The notes under the pieces: generated by a model
What the model was told of the DNA's origin: nothing
Databases searched by the model: none
The model's input: the letters and a program-made list of their open reading frames with translations, nothing else
Part shown: positions 8,298 to 17,595 of the stretch, one piece after another
Numbering within the stretch: position 1 is the first letter of the stretch
Layout of the letters: each line of letters opens with the position of its first letter
NCBI RefSeq assembly: GCF_900631615.1
Contig: NZ_LR131273.1
Coordinates: 434,001 to 498,000, forward strand
DNA length: 64,000 nucleotides
DNA from: Tsukamurella paurometabola
GTDB lineage: Bacteria; Actinomycetota; Actinomycetes; Mycobacteriales; Mycobacteriaceae
Direction of reading: 5' to 3'
Made by a program: the position numbers and the translations under genes

Positions 8298-8366
8298 TTA
8301 TCCGCGCATGCGCGCATCACCGCCGGCTCCACCCGGAGCCTCGGTAAAGCGCCAATACGCGTTCAT
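8298..8366 (-). CDS. Leader peptide MNAYWRFTEAPGGAGGDARM... of the aroG attenuator
   Basis: A 22-codon reading frame has Tyr, Trp and Phe at positions 4, 5 and 7. A GTG two codons upstream (8372) lies six bases after an extended -10 box (TGC-TATGTT, 8384-8379), so the peptide is probably translated from the very 5' end of the message. Codons 9-12 form a 10-base arm (8331-8340) that can pair with 8275-8284 just before the terminator, or locally with 8325-8330. This is the layout of a ribosome-stalling attenuator. No protein-level evidence exists. Confidence 0.65.
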   Translation of the reverse strand: MNAYWRFTEAPGGAGGDARMRG

Positions 8367-8390
8367 ACCCACGAGGCGAACATAGCACAG

Positions 8391-10373
8391 CTACCGCGCG
8401 ATCTCTGTGGCGAGCGTCTCACCGTCGGTGACGGGCAGGGAGCAGACGGTGCCGCGGCAGACGTAGGCGGCGGCCCGCCCGTCCACCGGTCCGCGCCCCT
8501 CGAGCAGGGGCTGCGAGTCCTTCGCACCCACGACGACGACGGCTCCCCCGGGTGCCAGCCGGCGCGCCTCGGCGGCGAGCGCGGCGGCACCGGCACCGTC
8601 GGCGACGGCGATCTGCAGGCCCGCGGCGGCCTGCTCGGCGACGGCGAGGTGATGGCCCGCGCCGCGCGGCACCCGGCGGATCAGCTCTCCCGAGCGGGCC
8701 CGGGTCGCCGCGGCGAGCGGGGCGTACCGCTCCCCGAGGAGCGCCTCGGCGTAGGTGAGCGCTTCGGCGATGAGGCTCGCGCCGGCGGGGGTGGCGCCGT
8801 CCGCGGGATCACGGGGGCGGGTGAGGAGCGTCTCGCCGTCCGACGGTGCGTCGTACCAGCTCCCGTCCGCCGCGGGGTCGGCGAAGCGCGCGGTCGCGGC
8901 GTCGAGAATCGTGGCTGCCGCTGCGGCCCAGTCGGTCTCGGCGGCGGATGCGTCGGCGTGCTGCGCCAGCGCGAGCAGCCCGGTGACGAGGGCGGCGTAG
9001 TCCTCCAGCATCCCGTCGGCCTCGCCGACGGCGCCGCCGAGCGAGCTGCGGCGCAGTCGCGCACCGTCCCAATGGGTTCCGAGGACGTATTCCGCGACGG
9101 CCGCCGCCTCGGCGACGCGACCCGCCTCGGCGAGTGCGGTGATCGCGAGGCCGTTCCACACGGTGACCACCTTGTCGTCGCGGCCGGGCTGCGGGCGCTG
9201 CGTGCGGGCGTCGTAGAGCCGGCGCCGCACATCGGCGAGGCGCACCGGGTCGGGTTCGCCGTGCAGTTGCAGCGTGGAGGTGCCGTGCTCGAAGGTGCCG
9301 CCCGGCGTGACGGCGAAGACCTCGGCGGCCCAGGCCCCGTCGGCGTCGCCGAGCACCTCCACGAGCTGCGCCGGCGTCCACACGTAGGTGGCCCCCTCGA
9401 CGCCGTGGCCGTCCACGACGGTGTCGGCGTCGAGCGAGGAGGCGAGCCCGCCGCCGTCGACGCCGAGGTCGCGGACCAGGAAGTCGGCGGTCTCGTCGGC
9501 CACCCGCAGCGCCAGCGGCGAGCCGGTGCGCCGGCCCAGGTGCGCGTAGAAGCGGAGCAGCAGGGCGTTGTCGTACAACATCTTCTCGAAGTGCGGAACC
9601 ACCCAGTCGGCGTCCACGGCGTAGCGGGCGAAGCCGCCGGCCAGCTGGTCGTAGATGCCGCCGCGGGCCATCGCCTCAGCGCACCGTACTGCCACGCCGT
9701 AGGACGCGGGGTCGCCCGTGCGCTCGTGGTGCCGCAGCAGCGCCTCGACGGTGGCCGACGGCGGGAACTTCGGGGCGCGGCCGAAGCCGCCCGACGGATC
9801 CTCGTCGGCGCAGATCGCACGCACCGCCCCGGTGAGGTCGTCGGCGGAGGGGGCGGCACCGTCGGGCAGGCCGGCGGAGGCCTGCCGCAGGTGCTCGGCC
9901 ACCTGCGCGGAGACGCGGCCGACCTCGTCGCGGCGGTCGCGCCAGGTGGCGGTGATGGCCTCGAGGAGCTGCGGGAAGCTCGCCTGGCCGTTCCGGGGCT
10001 CGGGCGGGTAGTACGTGCCGCAGTAGAACGGCTCGCCCGACGGGGTGAGGAAACACGTCATCGGCCAGCCGCCCTGCCCGGTCATGGCGACGGTCGCGTT
10101 CATGTAGATCGCGTCGAGGTCGGGGCGCTCCTCGCGGTCGACCTTGATGCAGACGAAGCCGGCGTTCATCTGGGCCGCGATCGCCTCGTTCTCGAAGGAC
10201 TCGTGCGCCATGACGTGACACCAGTGGCACGCGGCGTAGCCGATGGACAGCAGGATCGGCACATCCCGCTCGACCGCCTCCGCCAGCGCGGCCTCGCTCC
10301 ACTCCTGCCAGTGCACCGGGTTGTCCGCGTGCTGGCGCAGGTAGGGGCTGGTGGACGCGCCGAGACGGTTCAT
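8391..10373 (-). CDS. Thioredoxin-domain DUF255 protein (YyaL / spermatogenesis-associated protein 20 family)
   Basis: This 660-residue protein is the likely counterpart of M. tuberculosis Rv1084. The N-terminal thioredoxin-like DUF255 domain begins NRLGASTSPYLRQHADNPV and has the redox motif CHWC at residues 49-52. The remainder is an (alpha/alpha)6-barrel like those of glucosamine 2-epimerases. Its reaction is unknown. It lies upstream of the aroG leader in the same direction; the terminator in that leader would separate the two. The ATG at 10373 was chosen because the family begins there. Confidence 0.85.
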   Translation of the reverse strand: MNRLGASTSPYLRQHADNPVHWQEWSEAALAEAVERDVPILLSIGYAACHWCHVMAHESFENEAIAAQMNAGFVCIKVDREERPDLDAIYMNATVAMTGQGGWPMTCFLTPSGEPFYCGTYYPPEPRNGQASFPQLLEAITATWRDRRDEVGRVSAQVAEHLRQASAGLPDGAAPSADDLTGAVRAICADEDPSGGFGRAPKFPPSATVEALLRHHERTGDPASYGVAVRCAEAMARGGIYDQLAGGFARYAVDADWVVPHFEKMLYDNALLLRFYAHLGRRTGSPLALRVADETADFLVRDLGVDGGGLASSLDADTVVDGHGVEGATYVWTPAQLVEVLGDADGAWAAEVFAVTPGGTFEHGTSTLQLHGEPDPVRLADVRRRLYDARTQRPQPGRDDKVVTVWNGLAITALAEAGRVAEAAAVAEYVLGTHWDGARLRRSSLGGAVGEADGMLEDYAALVTGLLALAQHADASAAETDWAAAAATILDAATARFADPAADGSWYDAPSDGETLLTRPRDPADGATPAGASLIAEALTYAEALLGERYAPLAAATRARSGELIRRVPRGAGHHLAVAEQAAAGLQIAVADGAGAAALAAEARRLAPGGAVVVVGAKDSQPLLEGRGPVDGRAAAYVCRGTVCSLPVTDGETLATEIAR

Positions 10374-10439
10374 GTCCCCATCCTGCCTCAGACCACCGAC
10401 ACGGCGCGTGGCCGACGAGCGGCGACTAGCGTCGGCGTC

Positions 10440-10931
10440 ATGAAGTGCACGACCTCCATCGAGATCGCCCTGCCGCTCGACCGCGTCGCACAGCTGCTCG
10501 CCGACCCGGCGCAGCTGCCGATGTGGCTGCGGGGCATGGTGGTCCACGAGCCGGTGCGCGGTGAGCACGGTGAGGTCGGCACCGTCTCGCGCGTGGTGCT
10601 CCGGTCGGGGAAGCGGACGATGGAAGTCACCGAGACGGTCACCCTCCGCGAGCCGGCGGACCTGCGCACGCTCCCCGAGGGCACCGTCGTGCGGTTCGAG
10701 CGGGAGATCGAGGGCGCGGGTATGTGGAACGCCGCGCGCGAGCGGCTCTCGGCGGCCGCCCCGGACCGGACGCGGTGGGAGAGCGAGAACGAGTACCGCT
10801 TCCGCAATCCGCTGATGCGGCTGATGGCGCTCCTGATGCCCGGCGCCTTCCGCAAGCAGCAGCTGCAGCACATGGAGGACTTCAAGGCCTTCGCCGAGCA
10901 GGGAACGGACGTCCGCGACGGCGGGGCCTGA
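10440..10931 (+). CDS. SRPBCC (START-like) family protein
   Basis: This 163-residue small polyketide-cyclase/START-like protein begins KCTTSIEIALPLDRVAQLLADP, the usual first beta strand and helices that form a hydrophobic cavity. It ends with a long helix rich in Met, Gln and Lys (RKQQLQHMEDFKAFAEQG). No catalytic residue can be named. A TAGCGT box lies seven bases before the ATG, so it is likely transcribed without a leader, divergently from the DUF255 gene. Confidence 0.75.
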   Translation: MKCTTSIEIALPLDRVAQLLADPAQLPMWLRGMVVHEPVRGEHGEVGTVSRVVLRSGKRTMEVTETVTLREPADLRTLPEGTVVRFEREIEGAGMWNAARERLSAAAPDRTRWESENEYRFRNPLMRLMALLMPGAFRKQQLQHMEDFKAFAEQGTDVRDGGA

Positions 10932-11010
10932 CCATCGGTCCTCTCCCGCCTTCGCCGCGAGCAGGTTGGCGCGACATTCCGACTCCCGCCCTTCGATGCG
11001 TGAGCCATGA

Positions 11011-12930
11011 CTACGCCACCAGCTTGTAGACCGTCGCGCTTCCGACCTTGGTGGCGGTGAAGTTCTGCTCCACCCAGCTCTGGATCTCGGACTTACCGCC
11101 GCCGGGGCGGAAGCCGCCGGAGGCGACGTAGTACGAGACCTTCCCGTCCCTCACCCACTGCTGGAACTGCGCGAGCGTGGGCGCGGGGTCGGAGCCGCTG
11201 AACCCGCCGATGGCGATCACGGGCCTTCCGGAGTTCAGCTGTAGCGAGCCCTGGCTCTGCGCACCGTTCACCGCCGCCGCCCACTGGGTGGTGGTGCCCT
11301 TGAGCAGCGAAACCAGCTCGGCGTTCGCCTTCTCGTCCGGCCGCCCGGCGGCGCCGCGCGCACCGTCGGGCAGCTCGACGCCCGCCGGCAACTCAACCTT
11401 CGCCCCGCCGCCCGACGGTGCCCTCCCGTCGCGCCCACCACCGGGCCCGCCGCCGACCATGTCGCCGGATTTCGCGGTCTTCACGGCGGTGGGCACGCCG
11501 CCGCTGTGCGCAGTGCCGGCCGTCGAGACGGAGAACGCCGCCGTCGCGACGCCGCCCGCGAGCAGCGCGAGCACCACCGCGGCGGCCACCGCCCGGCCGG
11601 TGCCGCGACGGGTCACGATGAGCGCGACGACCGCCACCGCCATCAGGACTCCCACGACGATGCCCAGGGCCGGCCAGGCGTATCCCGCCCGCCAGGCGCG
11701 GACGATGCCCCAGCCGCCGGCGGCGAGCACGAGCGCGACCAGCGCGAGCGTGCCGGGCACCGTCGACCTGCGACTCCACGCGACGGCCGCGCCGCCGCCC
11801 ACGAGCACCGCGATCGCCGGCGCCAGGGCCACGGTGTAGTACGGGTGCACGGTGCCGCTCATGAACGAGAACACCACCCCGGTCACCGCGAGCCACGTGC
11901 CGAACACCGTGAGTCCCAGCGCGAGGTCGCGTTCGAGGCGGCGGCGTGCCACCAGGGCGAGACCGATCAGCAGGACCAGCAGCGCCGCGGGCAGCAGCCA
12001 GGAGATCTCGTTGCCGAACTCGTTGCTGAACAGGCGCGCCGGACTCGGAGTGCCGCCGAACGAGGTGCCCGTCGCGCCGCTCCCGCCCGGCCCGCCACCG
12101 CCGCCGAAGCCGGAGTCGCCGCCGCCGTTCCCGACGATGCGTGCGAGGCCGTTGTAGCCGAGCACGAGGTCCATGAACGTGCCGTCCTTCGAGCCGCCGA
12201 TGTACGGGCGCGAGGACGCGGGCCACAGCACCGTCAGCAGCACGTACCAGCCGGCCGAGGCGACCACGGCCACGACGCCCAGCGCGAGGTCCCGCGCCCG
12301 CCGCAGCCAGGTGGTCGGCGCGAACAGGAGATACGCGAGGCCGAAGCCGGGGAGCACGAGCAGGCCCTGCAGCATCTTGGTGAGGAAGGCGAGGCCGAGC
12401 AGCGCGCCGCACGCGACGAGCCACCGCCACGAGGCCGCCTGGCACGCCCGCACCGTGCAGTAGGCGGCGGCGGTCATGAGCAGCACCAGCAGGGCGTCGG
12501 GGTTGTTGAACCGGAAGATGAGAACGGCCGCGGGCGTCAGCGCGCACACGGCACCGGCCAGCAGCGCGCCACCCGTCGCGGTCCGGCCCGCCAACGAGCC
12601 GAGGAGCCGGCGCGTGGTCACGTAGACCAGTCCGACGGTCCCGACCCCCATCAGCGCCTGCGGCAGCAGGATCGACCACGAGGAGAGGCCGAACACACGG
12701 ACGGACAGGCCGGTCACCCACAGCGCCGCGGGCGGCTTGTCGACGGTGATCACGTTTCCCGGGTCGAGCGAGCCGAACAGCCAGGCCTTCCAGCTCAGCC
12801 CGCCGGCCTGCGCCGCGGCGGCATAGAAGTCGTTGCCGTAGCCGCTGATCGACAGGTTCCAGCAGTACAGCAGCGCCGTGGCGGCGAGCAGTGCGGTCAC
12901 GGCGCAGCGCCGCGGAGTCAGGTACGTCAC
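11011..12930 (-). CDS. Glycosyltransferase family 39 / ArnT-like integral membrane protein
   Basis: A polytopic transferase that uses a polyprenyl-phosphate sugar to glycosylate an acceptor outside the membrane. The first loop carries the acidic GYGNDFYAAAAQ site (Asp34 from this start) and DKPPAALW. About 13 helices follow, with a Gly-rich external loop, then a soluble domain of roughly 150 residues ending in WVEQNFTATKVGSATVYKL. The GTG at 12930 is preferred because GAGG lies nine bases upstream; a GTG at 12939 overlaps that ribosome site. Acceptor and sugar are unknown; mannose or arabinose would be usual in this group. Confidence 0.8.
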   Translation of the reverse strand: MTYLTPRRCAVTALLAATALLYCWNLSISGYGNDFYAAAAQAGGLSWKAWLFGSLDPGNVITVDKPPAALWVTGLSVRVFGLSSWSILLPQALMGVGTVGLVYVTTRRLLGSLAGRTATGGALLAGAVCALTPAAVLIFRFNNPDALLVLLMTAAAYCTVRACQAASWRWLVACGALLGLAFLTKMLQGLLVLPGFGLAYLLFAPTTWLRRARDLALGVVAVVASAGWYVLLTVLWPASSRPYIGGSKDGTFMDLVLGYNGLARIVGNGGGDSGFGGGGGPGGSGATGTSFGGTPSPARLFSNEFGNEISWLLPAALLVLLIGLALVARRRLERDLALGLTVFGTWLAVTGVVFSFMSGTVHPYYTVALAPAIAVLVGGGAAVAWSRRSTVPGTLALVALVLAAGGWGIVRAWRAGYAWPALGIVVGVLMAVAVVALIVTRRGTGRAVAAAVVLALLAGGVATAAFSVSTAGTAHSGGVPTAVKTAKSGDMVGGGPGGGRDGRAPSGGGAKVELPAGVELPDGARGAAGRPDEKANAELVSLLKGTTTQWAAAVNGAQSQGSLQLNSGRPVIAIGGFSGSDPAPTLAQFQQWVRDGKVSYYVASGGFRPGGGKSEIQSWVEQNFTATKVGSATVYKLVA

Positions 12931-12996
12931 GGATCCCACCCTCGCGGGCGGAACTGGGCGACCCCGGCCGTAAGCCTGGGAGGTCGCTGTGAGGCC

Positions 12997-13323
12997 CTAC
13001 CGGGGCCCGTCGCCCCCGTCACCGTCGGATCCGCCCGACGGTGCGCCGTCGCCCTTCGTCAGCGAGGCACCGTCGGCCTCGATCCCGGCGTGGTCGGTGC
13101 CGCCGGCCTCGTCGCCCTCGCCGGGCGCCTCGTCCTCGAAGGACTCGGGGAGGTTGCGGACGTGCTTGTTCATGGAGCGGATGAGCAGGAAGGTGACGGC
13201 CAGGAGCACGACGATGACGGCCAGGCCGAGCGGCCCCGACTTGCCGAACTCGGGCCCCTTGGGTTTCTGCGGGTCCTGGGCGAGGATCGCCACGTCGCTC
13301 GCGAGCTGTAGCAGCGGTCCCAT
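12997..13323 (-). CDS. Single-pass membrane protein downstream of mca (Rv1083-like position)
   Basis: A 108-residue protein of unknown function. One transmembrane helix (LAVIVVLLAVTFLLIRSM) lies around residues 33-50, with an acidic, Gly- and Ser-rich C-terminal tail. The ATG overlaps the mca stop (TGATG), so it is coupled to mca. The same arrangement of a small membrane protein after mca occurs in M. tuberculosis (Rv1083), which suggests a conserved but uncharacterised link. Confidence 0.75.
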   Translation of the reverse strand: MGPLLQLASDVAILAQDPQKPKGPEFGKSGPLGLAVIVVLLAVTFLLIRSMNKHVRNLPESFEDEAPGEGDEAGGTDHAGIEADGASLTKGDGAPSGGSDGDGGDGPR

Positions 13324-14189
13324 CACTTCTCGATCCCGCTGAACAGGTCCTTCTCGGGCATCCTGCTGCTCACAGTGGTCTTCGCCAACTCGTACTCCTC
13401 GGTCGGCCACAGTCGCTGCTGCCACTCCATCGGCACCGCGAAGAAGGGGCCGTTGGGGTCGATCTGGGTCGCGTGCGCACGCAGTGCGTCGTCGCGGACG
13501 GGGAAGTACTCGCCGCACTCGACCTGCGTGGTCACGCGCGCCATCATGTCGTTCTTCTCATCCTTCCACCGGGCGAGCCACTCGGTGTAGGGGTTCTCGA
13601 GGCCGTGCTTCTCGAACTCGTCGGCGAAGGCCTGGAACTTGCCGCGGAGGAAGCCGTGGCTGTAGTAGACCTTCGAGATCTGCCAGGGCTCGCCGGCGTC
13701 GGGGAACTGCTCGGGATCGGCCGCGGCCTCGTACGCCGCCATCGAGACGGTGTGGGTCATGATGTGGTCCGGGTGCGGGTAGCCGCCGTTCTCGTCGTAC
13801 GTGATCATCACGTGCGGGCGGAACTCGCGGATGAGCCGCACCAGCGTCTCCGTCGGCACCTCGACCGGCTCCAGCGCGAAGCAGCCCTCCGGGAGCGGGG
13901 GCAACGGGTCGCCCTCGGGCAGGCCCGAGTCGACGAACCCGAGCCAGCGGTGCTCGACACCCAGGATCGCGGCGGCCTTGGCCATCTCCTCACGACGCAC
14001 CTCGGGCAGGCGGTCCTTGACGCCCGCGACGTCCATCGCGGGGTTCAGGATGTCGCCCCGTTCGCCGCCCGTGAACGTCGCGACCAGCACGTCGTTCCCC
14101 TCGGCCGCGTACCGCGCCATCGTGGCGGCGCCCTTGCTCGACTCGTCGTCCGGGTGCGCGTGAACGGCGAGGAGGCGGTATCCGGTCAT
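13323..14189 (-). CDS. mca: Mycothiol S-conjugate amidase
   Basis: Mca cleaves mycothiol S-conjugates of electrophiles and drugs to a mercapturic acid and GlcN-inositol, a detoxification step in the cytoplasm. The zinc site is visible as AHPDDE (His12, Asp15) and PHPDH (His142). The 288-residue length equals the characterised mycobacterial enzyme. The ATG at 14189 was chosen because [16 protein letters not shown] is the family N-terminus. Presence of mca implies that the cell makes mycothiol. The small membrane gene downstream is coupled. Confidence 0.93.
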   Translation of the reverse strand: MTGYRLLAVHAHPDDESSKGAATMARYAAEGNDVLVATFTGGERGDILNPAMDVAGVKDRLPEVRREEMAKAAAILGVEHRWLGFVDSGLPEGDPLPPLPEGCFALEPVEVPTETLVRLIREFRPHVMITYDENGGYPHPDHIMTHTVSMAAYEAAADPEQFPDAGEPWQISKVYYSHGFLRGKFQAFADEFEKHGLENPYTEWLARWKDEKNDMMARVTTQVECGEYFPVRDDALRAHATQIDPNGPFFAVPMEWQQRLWPTEEYELAKTTVSSRMPEKDLFSGIEK

Positions 14190-14250
14190 GACCCCCAGTG
14201 TTCCACGATCGGCCGAGGGCACGCCGAGCCGGGTGTGCTTCCATGGAGGC

Positions 14251-14679
14251 ATGTCGACCGCCCCCGTGCGCCCCTCCGATCGCTATCCCGACGAGCGCGA
14301 TCCCGCCCGCGCGCGCCGGATCGGCGTCATCGGGCTGGTCGTGGTCGTGTTCCTCGGTGTCGGGCTCGCATGGATCGGCTACCAGAAGTTCTCGCGGCAG
14401 CCGGTCACCGGCGAGACCGCGGGCTACGAGGTGCTGTCCGATTCGGCGGTGGACGTGCAGGTCACCGTCACCCGCACCGACCCGCAGCAGGCCGTCAGCT
14501 GCATCGTCTACGCCAAGAACAAGGCGGGCGACGAAATCGGCCGGCGCGAGTTCTACGTCGCCCCGTCGGCGGACCCCGTCATCGTGGTCACCAGCGAGGT
14601 GCGCACCACCGAACCGCCCGCCGTGGGCGATGTCTTCGGTTGCGGCACGAACGTGCCCGCGTATCTTGACCGTGCGTGA
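14251..14679 (+). CDS. DUF4307 membrane protein (Rv1081c-like)
   Basis: A 142-residue protein with one N-terminal transmembrane helix ([21 protein letters not shown], about residues 24-44) and a folded extracytoplasmic domain with two Cys (SCIVYAKN and GCGTN) that may form a disulfide. The function is unknown. It is divergent from mca and its stop overlaps the start of the downstream transporter gene (GTGA). The mca/DUF4307/greA neighbourhood matches mycobacteria. Confidence 0.8.
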   Translation: MSTAPVRPSDRYPDERDPARARRIGVIGLVVVVFLGVGLAWIGYQKFSRQPVTGETAGYEVLSDSAVDVQVTVTRTDPQQAVSCIVYAKNKAGDEIGRREFYVAPSADPVIVVTSEVRTTEPPAVGDVFGCGTNVPAYLDRA

Positions 14680-15440
14680 GCACTGACAACTCCCCCACCC
14701 CGAAGTCTGGGCAGCCGGCCCGCGTCCGCGTGCGGCCGGCGTTCGCCACGGTCTCCAGCTACTACTTCCCCATGCTCGTCGGCCTCTTCGTCGGCGTCAT
14801 GATCATCAGCAACATCACGGGCACCAAGGCCGTGTTGTTCGCCCCGTCGCTGCACTTCGAGTTCCTCGGCCTGCAGGTCGACGGCATCGCCACCGACGGC
14901 GCCTTCTACCTCTTCCCCCTCGCTTACGTCCTCGGCGACGTGATCTCCGAGGTCTACGGCTTCCGCGCCATGCGCCGCGTGATCCTCACCGGCTTCGCGA
15001 TCCTCGCCCTGGCCGCGCTGTGCTTCTGGGTGACCACGCTGCTGCCGCCCGCGCCGGGCTGGCCCAACGACGAGGCCTTCAGGACCGTCGCCGGGGTGGT
15101 GCCGCGCTTCCTCATCGCCGGCCTCGCGGGTTATCTCGTGGGCGAGTTCATGAACTCCTGGGTCCTGGTGCGGATGAAGGCGTGGACCGGCGAGAAGCAC
15201 CTCTGGTCGCGCCTGCTCGGGTCCACCGTGGTCGGGGAGTTCTTCGACACCCTGGTGTTCTGCTCCATCGCCGCGCCCGCGCTGGGCTTCACCAGCCCCG
15301 GCCAGTTCCTCAACTACCTGATCCTCGGTTTCGTGTGGAAGACGCTGGTCGAGATCGTCATCATGCCGCTCAGCTACGCGCTGTGCGGCTACCTCAAGCG
15401 GCGCGAGCCCACCTACCAGCAGGCACTGCAGGCCGCCTGA
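14676..15440 (+). CDS. Queuosine precursor transporter (YhhQ/DUF165 family)
   Basis: A 254-residue integral membrane protein with six or so helices. Family stretches are [34 protein letters not shown] and [13 protein letters not shown]. YhhQ relatives import preQ0 or preQ1 for tRNA queuosine modification. The start is a GTG overlapping the previous stop. No other queuosine gene is in view, so salvage of precursors is inferred from the family. The gene is followed by the greA promoter. Confidence 0.85.
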   Translation: MSTDNSPTPKSGQPARVRVRPAFATVSSYYFPMLVGLFVGVMIISNITGTKAVLFAPSLHFEFLGLQVDGIATDGAFYLFPLAYVLGDVISEVYGFRAMRRVILTGFAILALAALCFWVTTLLPPAPGWPNDEAFRTVAGVVPRFLIAGLAGYLVGEFMNSWVLVRMKAWTGEKHLWSRLLGSTVVGEFFDTLVFCSIAAPALGFTSPGQFLNYLILGFVWKTLVEIVIMPLSYALCGYLKRREPTYQQALQAA

Positions 15441-15468
15441 ACCGAATACCCGTTTCCGTTTCCCATGC

Positions 15469-15607
15469 TAGAATCAGCGGATACACGGTTCCGCATGGAG
15501 CCGTGTATTGCTGCATTTACGGGCCCCGGGCGCCGTTCCGGGGCCGGTCGGCTGCGGGATGGCGAGTCCCACAGCAGGCCGTGCCGACTACGACGAAGGA
15601 CGAAGAA
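15469..15607 (+). promoter_or_regulatory. greA promoter and structured 5' leader
   Basis: An extended -10 box (TGC-TAGAAT, 15469-15474) puts the transcript start near 15480. The leader then folds at once: a 12-bp hairpin with loop GCAT (arms 15481-15492 and 15497-15508, one G-U pair), then a GGCCCC/GGGGCC hairpin, then a CTGNGGGA/TCCCNCAG hairpin, before an unremarkable ribosome site. Such a structured leader of about 127 bases is unusual next to the many leaderless genes here. Confidence 0.6.
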
Positions 15608-16102
15608 ATGACGGACACTCAGGTGACGTGGTTGACCCCCGAGTCCCACGAGCGCCTCAAGAACGAGTTGGACGCGCTGATCGCCAACCGCCCCGTCATC
15701 GCCGCCGAGATCAACGAGCGCCGCGAAGAGGGCGATCTCAAGGAGAACGGCGGTTACCACGCTGCACGCGAGGAGCAGGGCCAGCAGGAGGCGCGCATCC
15801 GCCAGCTGCAGGAACTCCTCAACAACGCCAAGGTCGGCGAGGCCCCCACCCAGTCGGGTGTGGCGCTGCCGGGCTCGGTCGTGAAGGTGTACTACGACGG
15901 TGACGAGAAGGACACCGAGACCTTCCTCATCGCCACACGCGAGGAGGGCGCGCAGGACGGCAACCTCGAGGTGTACTCCCCGAGTTCGCCGCTCGGTGCC
16001 GCGCTCATCGACGCCAAGGTCGGCGAGACGCGCGAGTACACCATCCCGAGCGGTGCCGTCGTCAAGGTCACGCTGGTCAGCGCGGAGCCCTACCACTCGT
16101 AG
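15608..16102 (+). CDS. greA: Transcription elongation factor GreA
   Basis: GreA rescues backtracked RNA polymerase by stimulating transcript cleavage through its secondary channel. The 164-residue protein has the N-terminal coiled coil with the acidic tip [13 protein letters not shown] (Asp43 and Glu46 match the catalytic pair of E. coli GreA) and a C-terminal FKBP-like domain with [14 protein letters not shown]. The start follows from the [10 protein letters not shown] family N-terminus. It has its own promoter and leader and a strong terminator behind it. Confidence 0.95.
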   Translation: MTDTQVTWLTPESHERLKNELDALIANRPVIAAEINERREEGDLKENGGYHAAREEQGQQEARIRQLQELLNNAKVGEAPTQSGVALPGSVVKVYYDGDEKDTETFLIATREEGAQDGNLEVYSPSSPLGAALIDAKVGETREYTIPSGAVVKVTLVSAEPYHS

Positions 16103-16119
16103 GCTCCCCGCACCACGAG

Positions 16120-16156
16120 AATGCGGCCCGCCCCTTCGAGAGGGGCGGGCCGCATT
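16120..16156. terminator. Bidirectional terminator hairpin between greA and the NodB-like gene
   Basis: A perfect 15-bp stem (arms 16120-16134 and 16142-16156, loop of seven) separates two convergent genes. It is very GC-rich with only a short T run after it. Confidence 0.8.
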
Positions 16157-16198
16157 TCGCGTTCCGCGGCCGGCGGTCGGTCGGCCGGTGGAGCCCGG

Positions 16199-17266
16199 TC
16201 AGCCGGCGCGGCTGCGCAGCAGCTGGCTGACCGTGACGAAGGCGTAGCCCTGGTCGCCGAGCTGCGTCATCATGCGGTCCATCGCCGTCGCCGAAGCGGA
16301 GAACGTGTCGTGCAGCATCACGATCTGCCCCGGCTTCGCTTTGAGCAGCACCTGGGTCAGCCCGTCGGGGTTGGCCTGGTAGTTGTAGTCCATCGAGTCC
16401 AGGTCCCACAGGATCTGGGTCAGGCCCAGCCGCTTCCCCGCGTCCACGACCGCCGGGGAGGTGTGGCCGCCCATCGGCCGGAACAGCGTCGGCGCGCTGC
16501 CCACGGACGCGCGGATCGCGTCGTTGGTCTGCTGCAGCTGCGCGGTGGTGTCGGTGTCCGAGAGCGTCGTCATGTCCGGCTGGGTCCAGGTGCCGTTGGC
16601 GACCTCGTTCCCGGTGCCCGCGATCGCGGTCATGATGTCGGGGTTGAGGTTCACCTGCGCGCCCGTCACGAAGAACGTGCCCTTGGCACCGTGACTGTCG
16701 AGGATCTGCAGGAACTGCCGGGTCACGGGGCCGGGGCCGCCGGAGAAGGTGAGTGCGATGCACTTGCTCCGCGCGCAGTCGACGCTGCCGTCGGGCAGGT
16801 ACACGGGCTTGGTGACCGGTTTCGCCGCCGCCTGCGGGGCGGGCGCGGGCGCCGAGGTGCCGCCGCCCTCGCCCGACGGTGCCCCCTCGCCCCGGTTCGC
16901 CGCGTCGCCGCCCGCGGGCGCGGTGGGCGCGGGAGGTACCGCGGCCGCGGTGGGCCCGGCGACCGTCGGCTGCGGCTTCGCCGGCGCACTCGGCGGCGGC
17001 ACCACGACGGTCATCGTGGCGGGCGGCTGCGGCGACGGCGGAGCGGTCGTCTGCCCGGAGGGCGGAGCCCCCGGATTGATGCCGGCGCCCGGCGTCGCGG
17101 AGGCGCCCGACGGGGCCGACGGCAGCGGGTCGAACGTGAGACTCGAACCGAGACGGCTCGGGTCGCCGCCGGTGACGCCGCATCCGACCGCGACGGCAGC
17201 GGCGATCACGAGGACGCTCCCCGCCACCGCGAAATTGCGGACCTTCCGGCTCTGCTTCGGCCTCAC
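16199..17266 (-). CDS. Membrane-anchored NodB-like polysaccharide deacetylase homologue with lost active site
   Basis: A 355-residue surface protein with an N-terminal hydrophobic anchor (residues 12-30, possibly a non-canonical lipobox at Cys29), a Pro/Ala-rich linker of about 110 residues, and a NodB fold from about 165 onward. The usual catalytic TFDDGP reads TFSGGP (173-178) and the metal-binding HTWxH reads GTWTQ (225-229); only LHD (318-320) is kept. It is therefore unlikely to deacetylate and may bind glycan or peptidoglycan. The GTG at 17266 follows GGAG by seven bases; an upstream GTG at 17311 is the alternative. Confidence 0.8.
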   Translation of the reverse strand: MRPKQSRKVRNFAVAGSVLVIAAAVAVGCGVTGGDPSRLGSSLTFDPLPSAPSGASATPGAGINPGAPPSGQTTAPPSPQPPATMTVVVPPPSAPAKPQPTVAGPTAAAVPPAPTAPAGGDAANRGEGAPSGEGGGTSAPAPAPQAAAKPVTKPVYLPDGSVDCARSKCIALTFSGGPGPVTRQFLQILDSHGAKGTFFVTGAQVNLNPDIMTAIAGTGNEVANGTWTQPDMTTLSDTDTTAQLQQTNDAIRASVGSAPTLFRPMGGHTSPAVVDAGKRLGLTQILWDLDSMDYNYQANPDGLTQVLLKAKPGQIVMLHDTFSASATAMDRMMTQLGDQGYAFVTVSQLLRSRAG

Positions 17267-17311
17267 GAACACACTCCAGCCACTTGTGTCACTTTCTACA
17301 ACAAGCGCCAC

Positions 17312-17595
17312 TTTAGTCCCACGAACCTTAAAGGGGAAGTCGAAGGTTCAGATGGTGACCGAGTCGTTACTGCCGGCCGCCTCCCATGCGGTCGCCGATC
17401 GGACATTTCTCGTAGGTTTCTGCGCCGGATCCCGCCTCGGAGCTCGCAGAACGCCTCGAAAGATGCGGCCGCGCCCGTCTCAGGCGCACTGTTGGCGCCC
17501 CCTGTCCGACCCGGTGCCCGTCGACGAGCACGACGAGCGCGGTCCGGTCACGGCTGAGCTGGTACGGCGCCGACGTCGACGCGGGTACTGCGGGG
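17312..17595. other. Intergenic region without a recognised gene
   Basis: These 284 bases hold the promoter of the NodB-like gene at the left end. No convincing reading frame or hairpin is visible in the rest. Confidence 0.5.
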
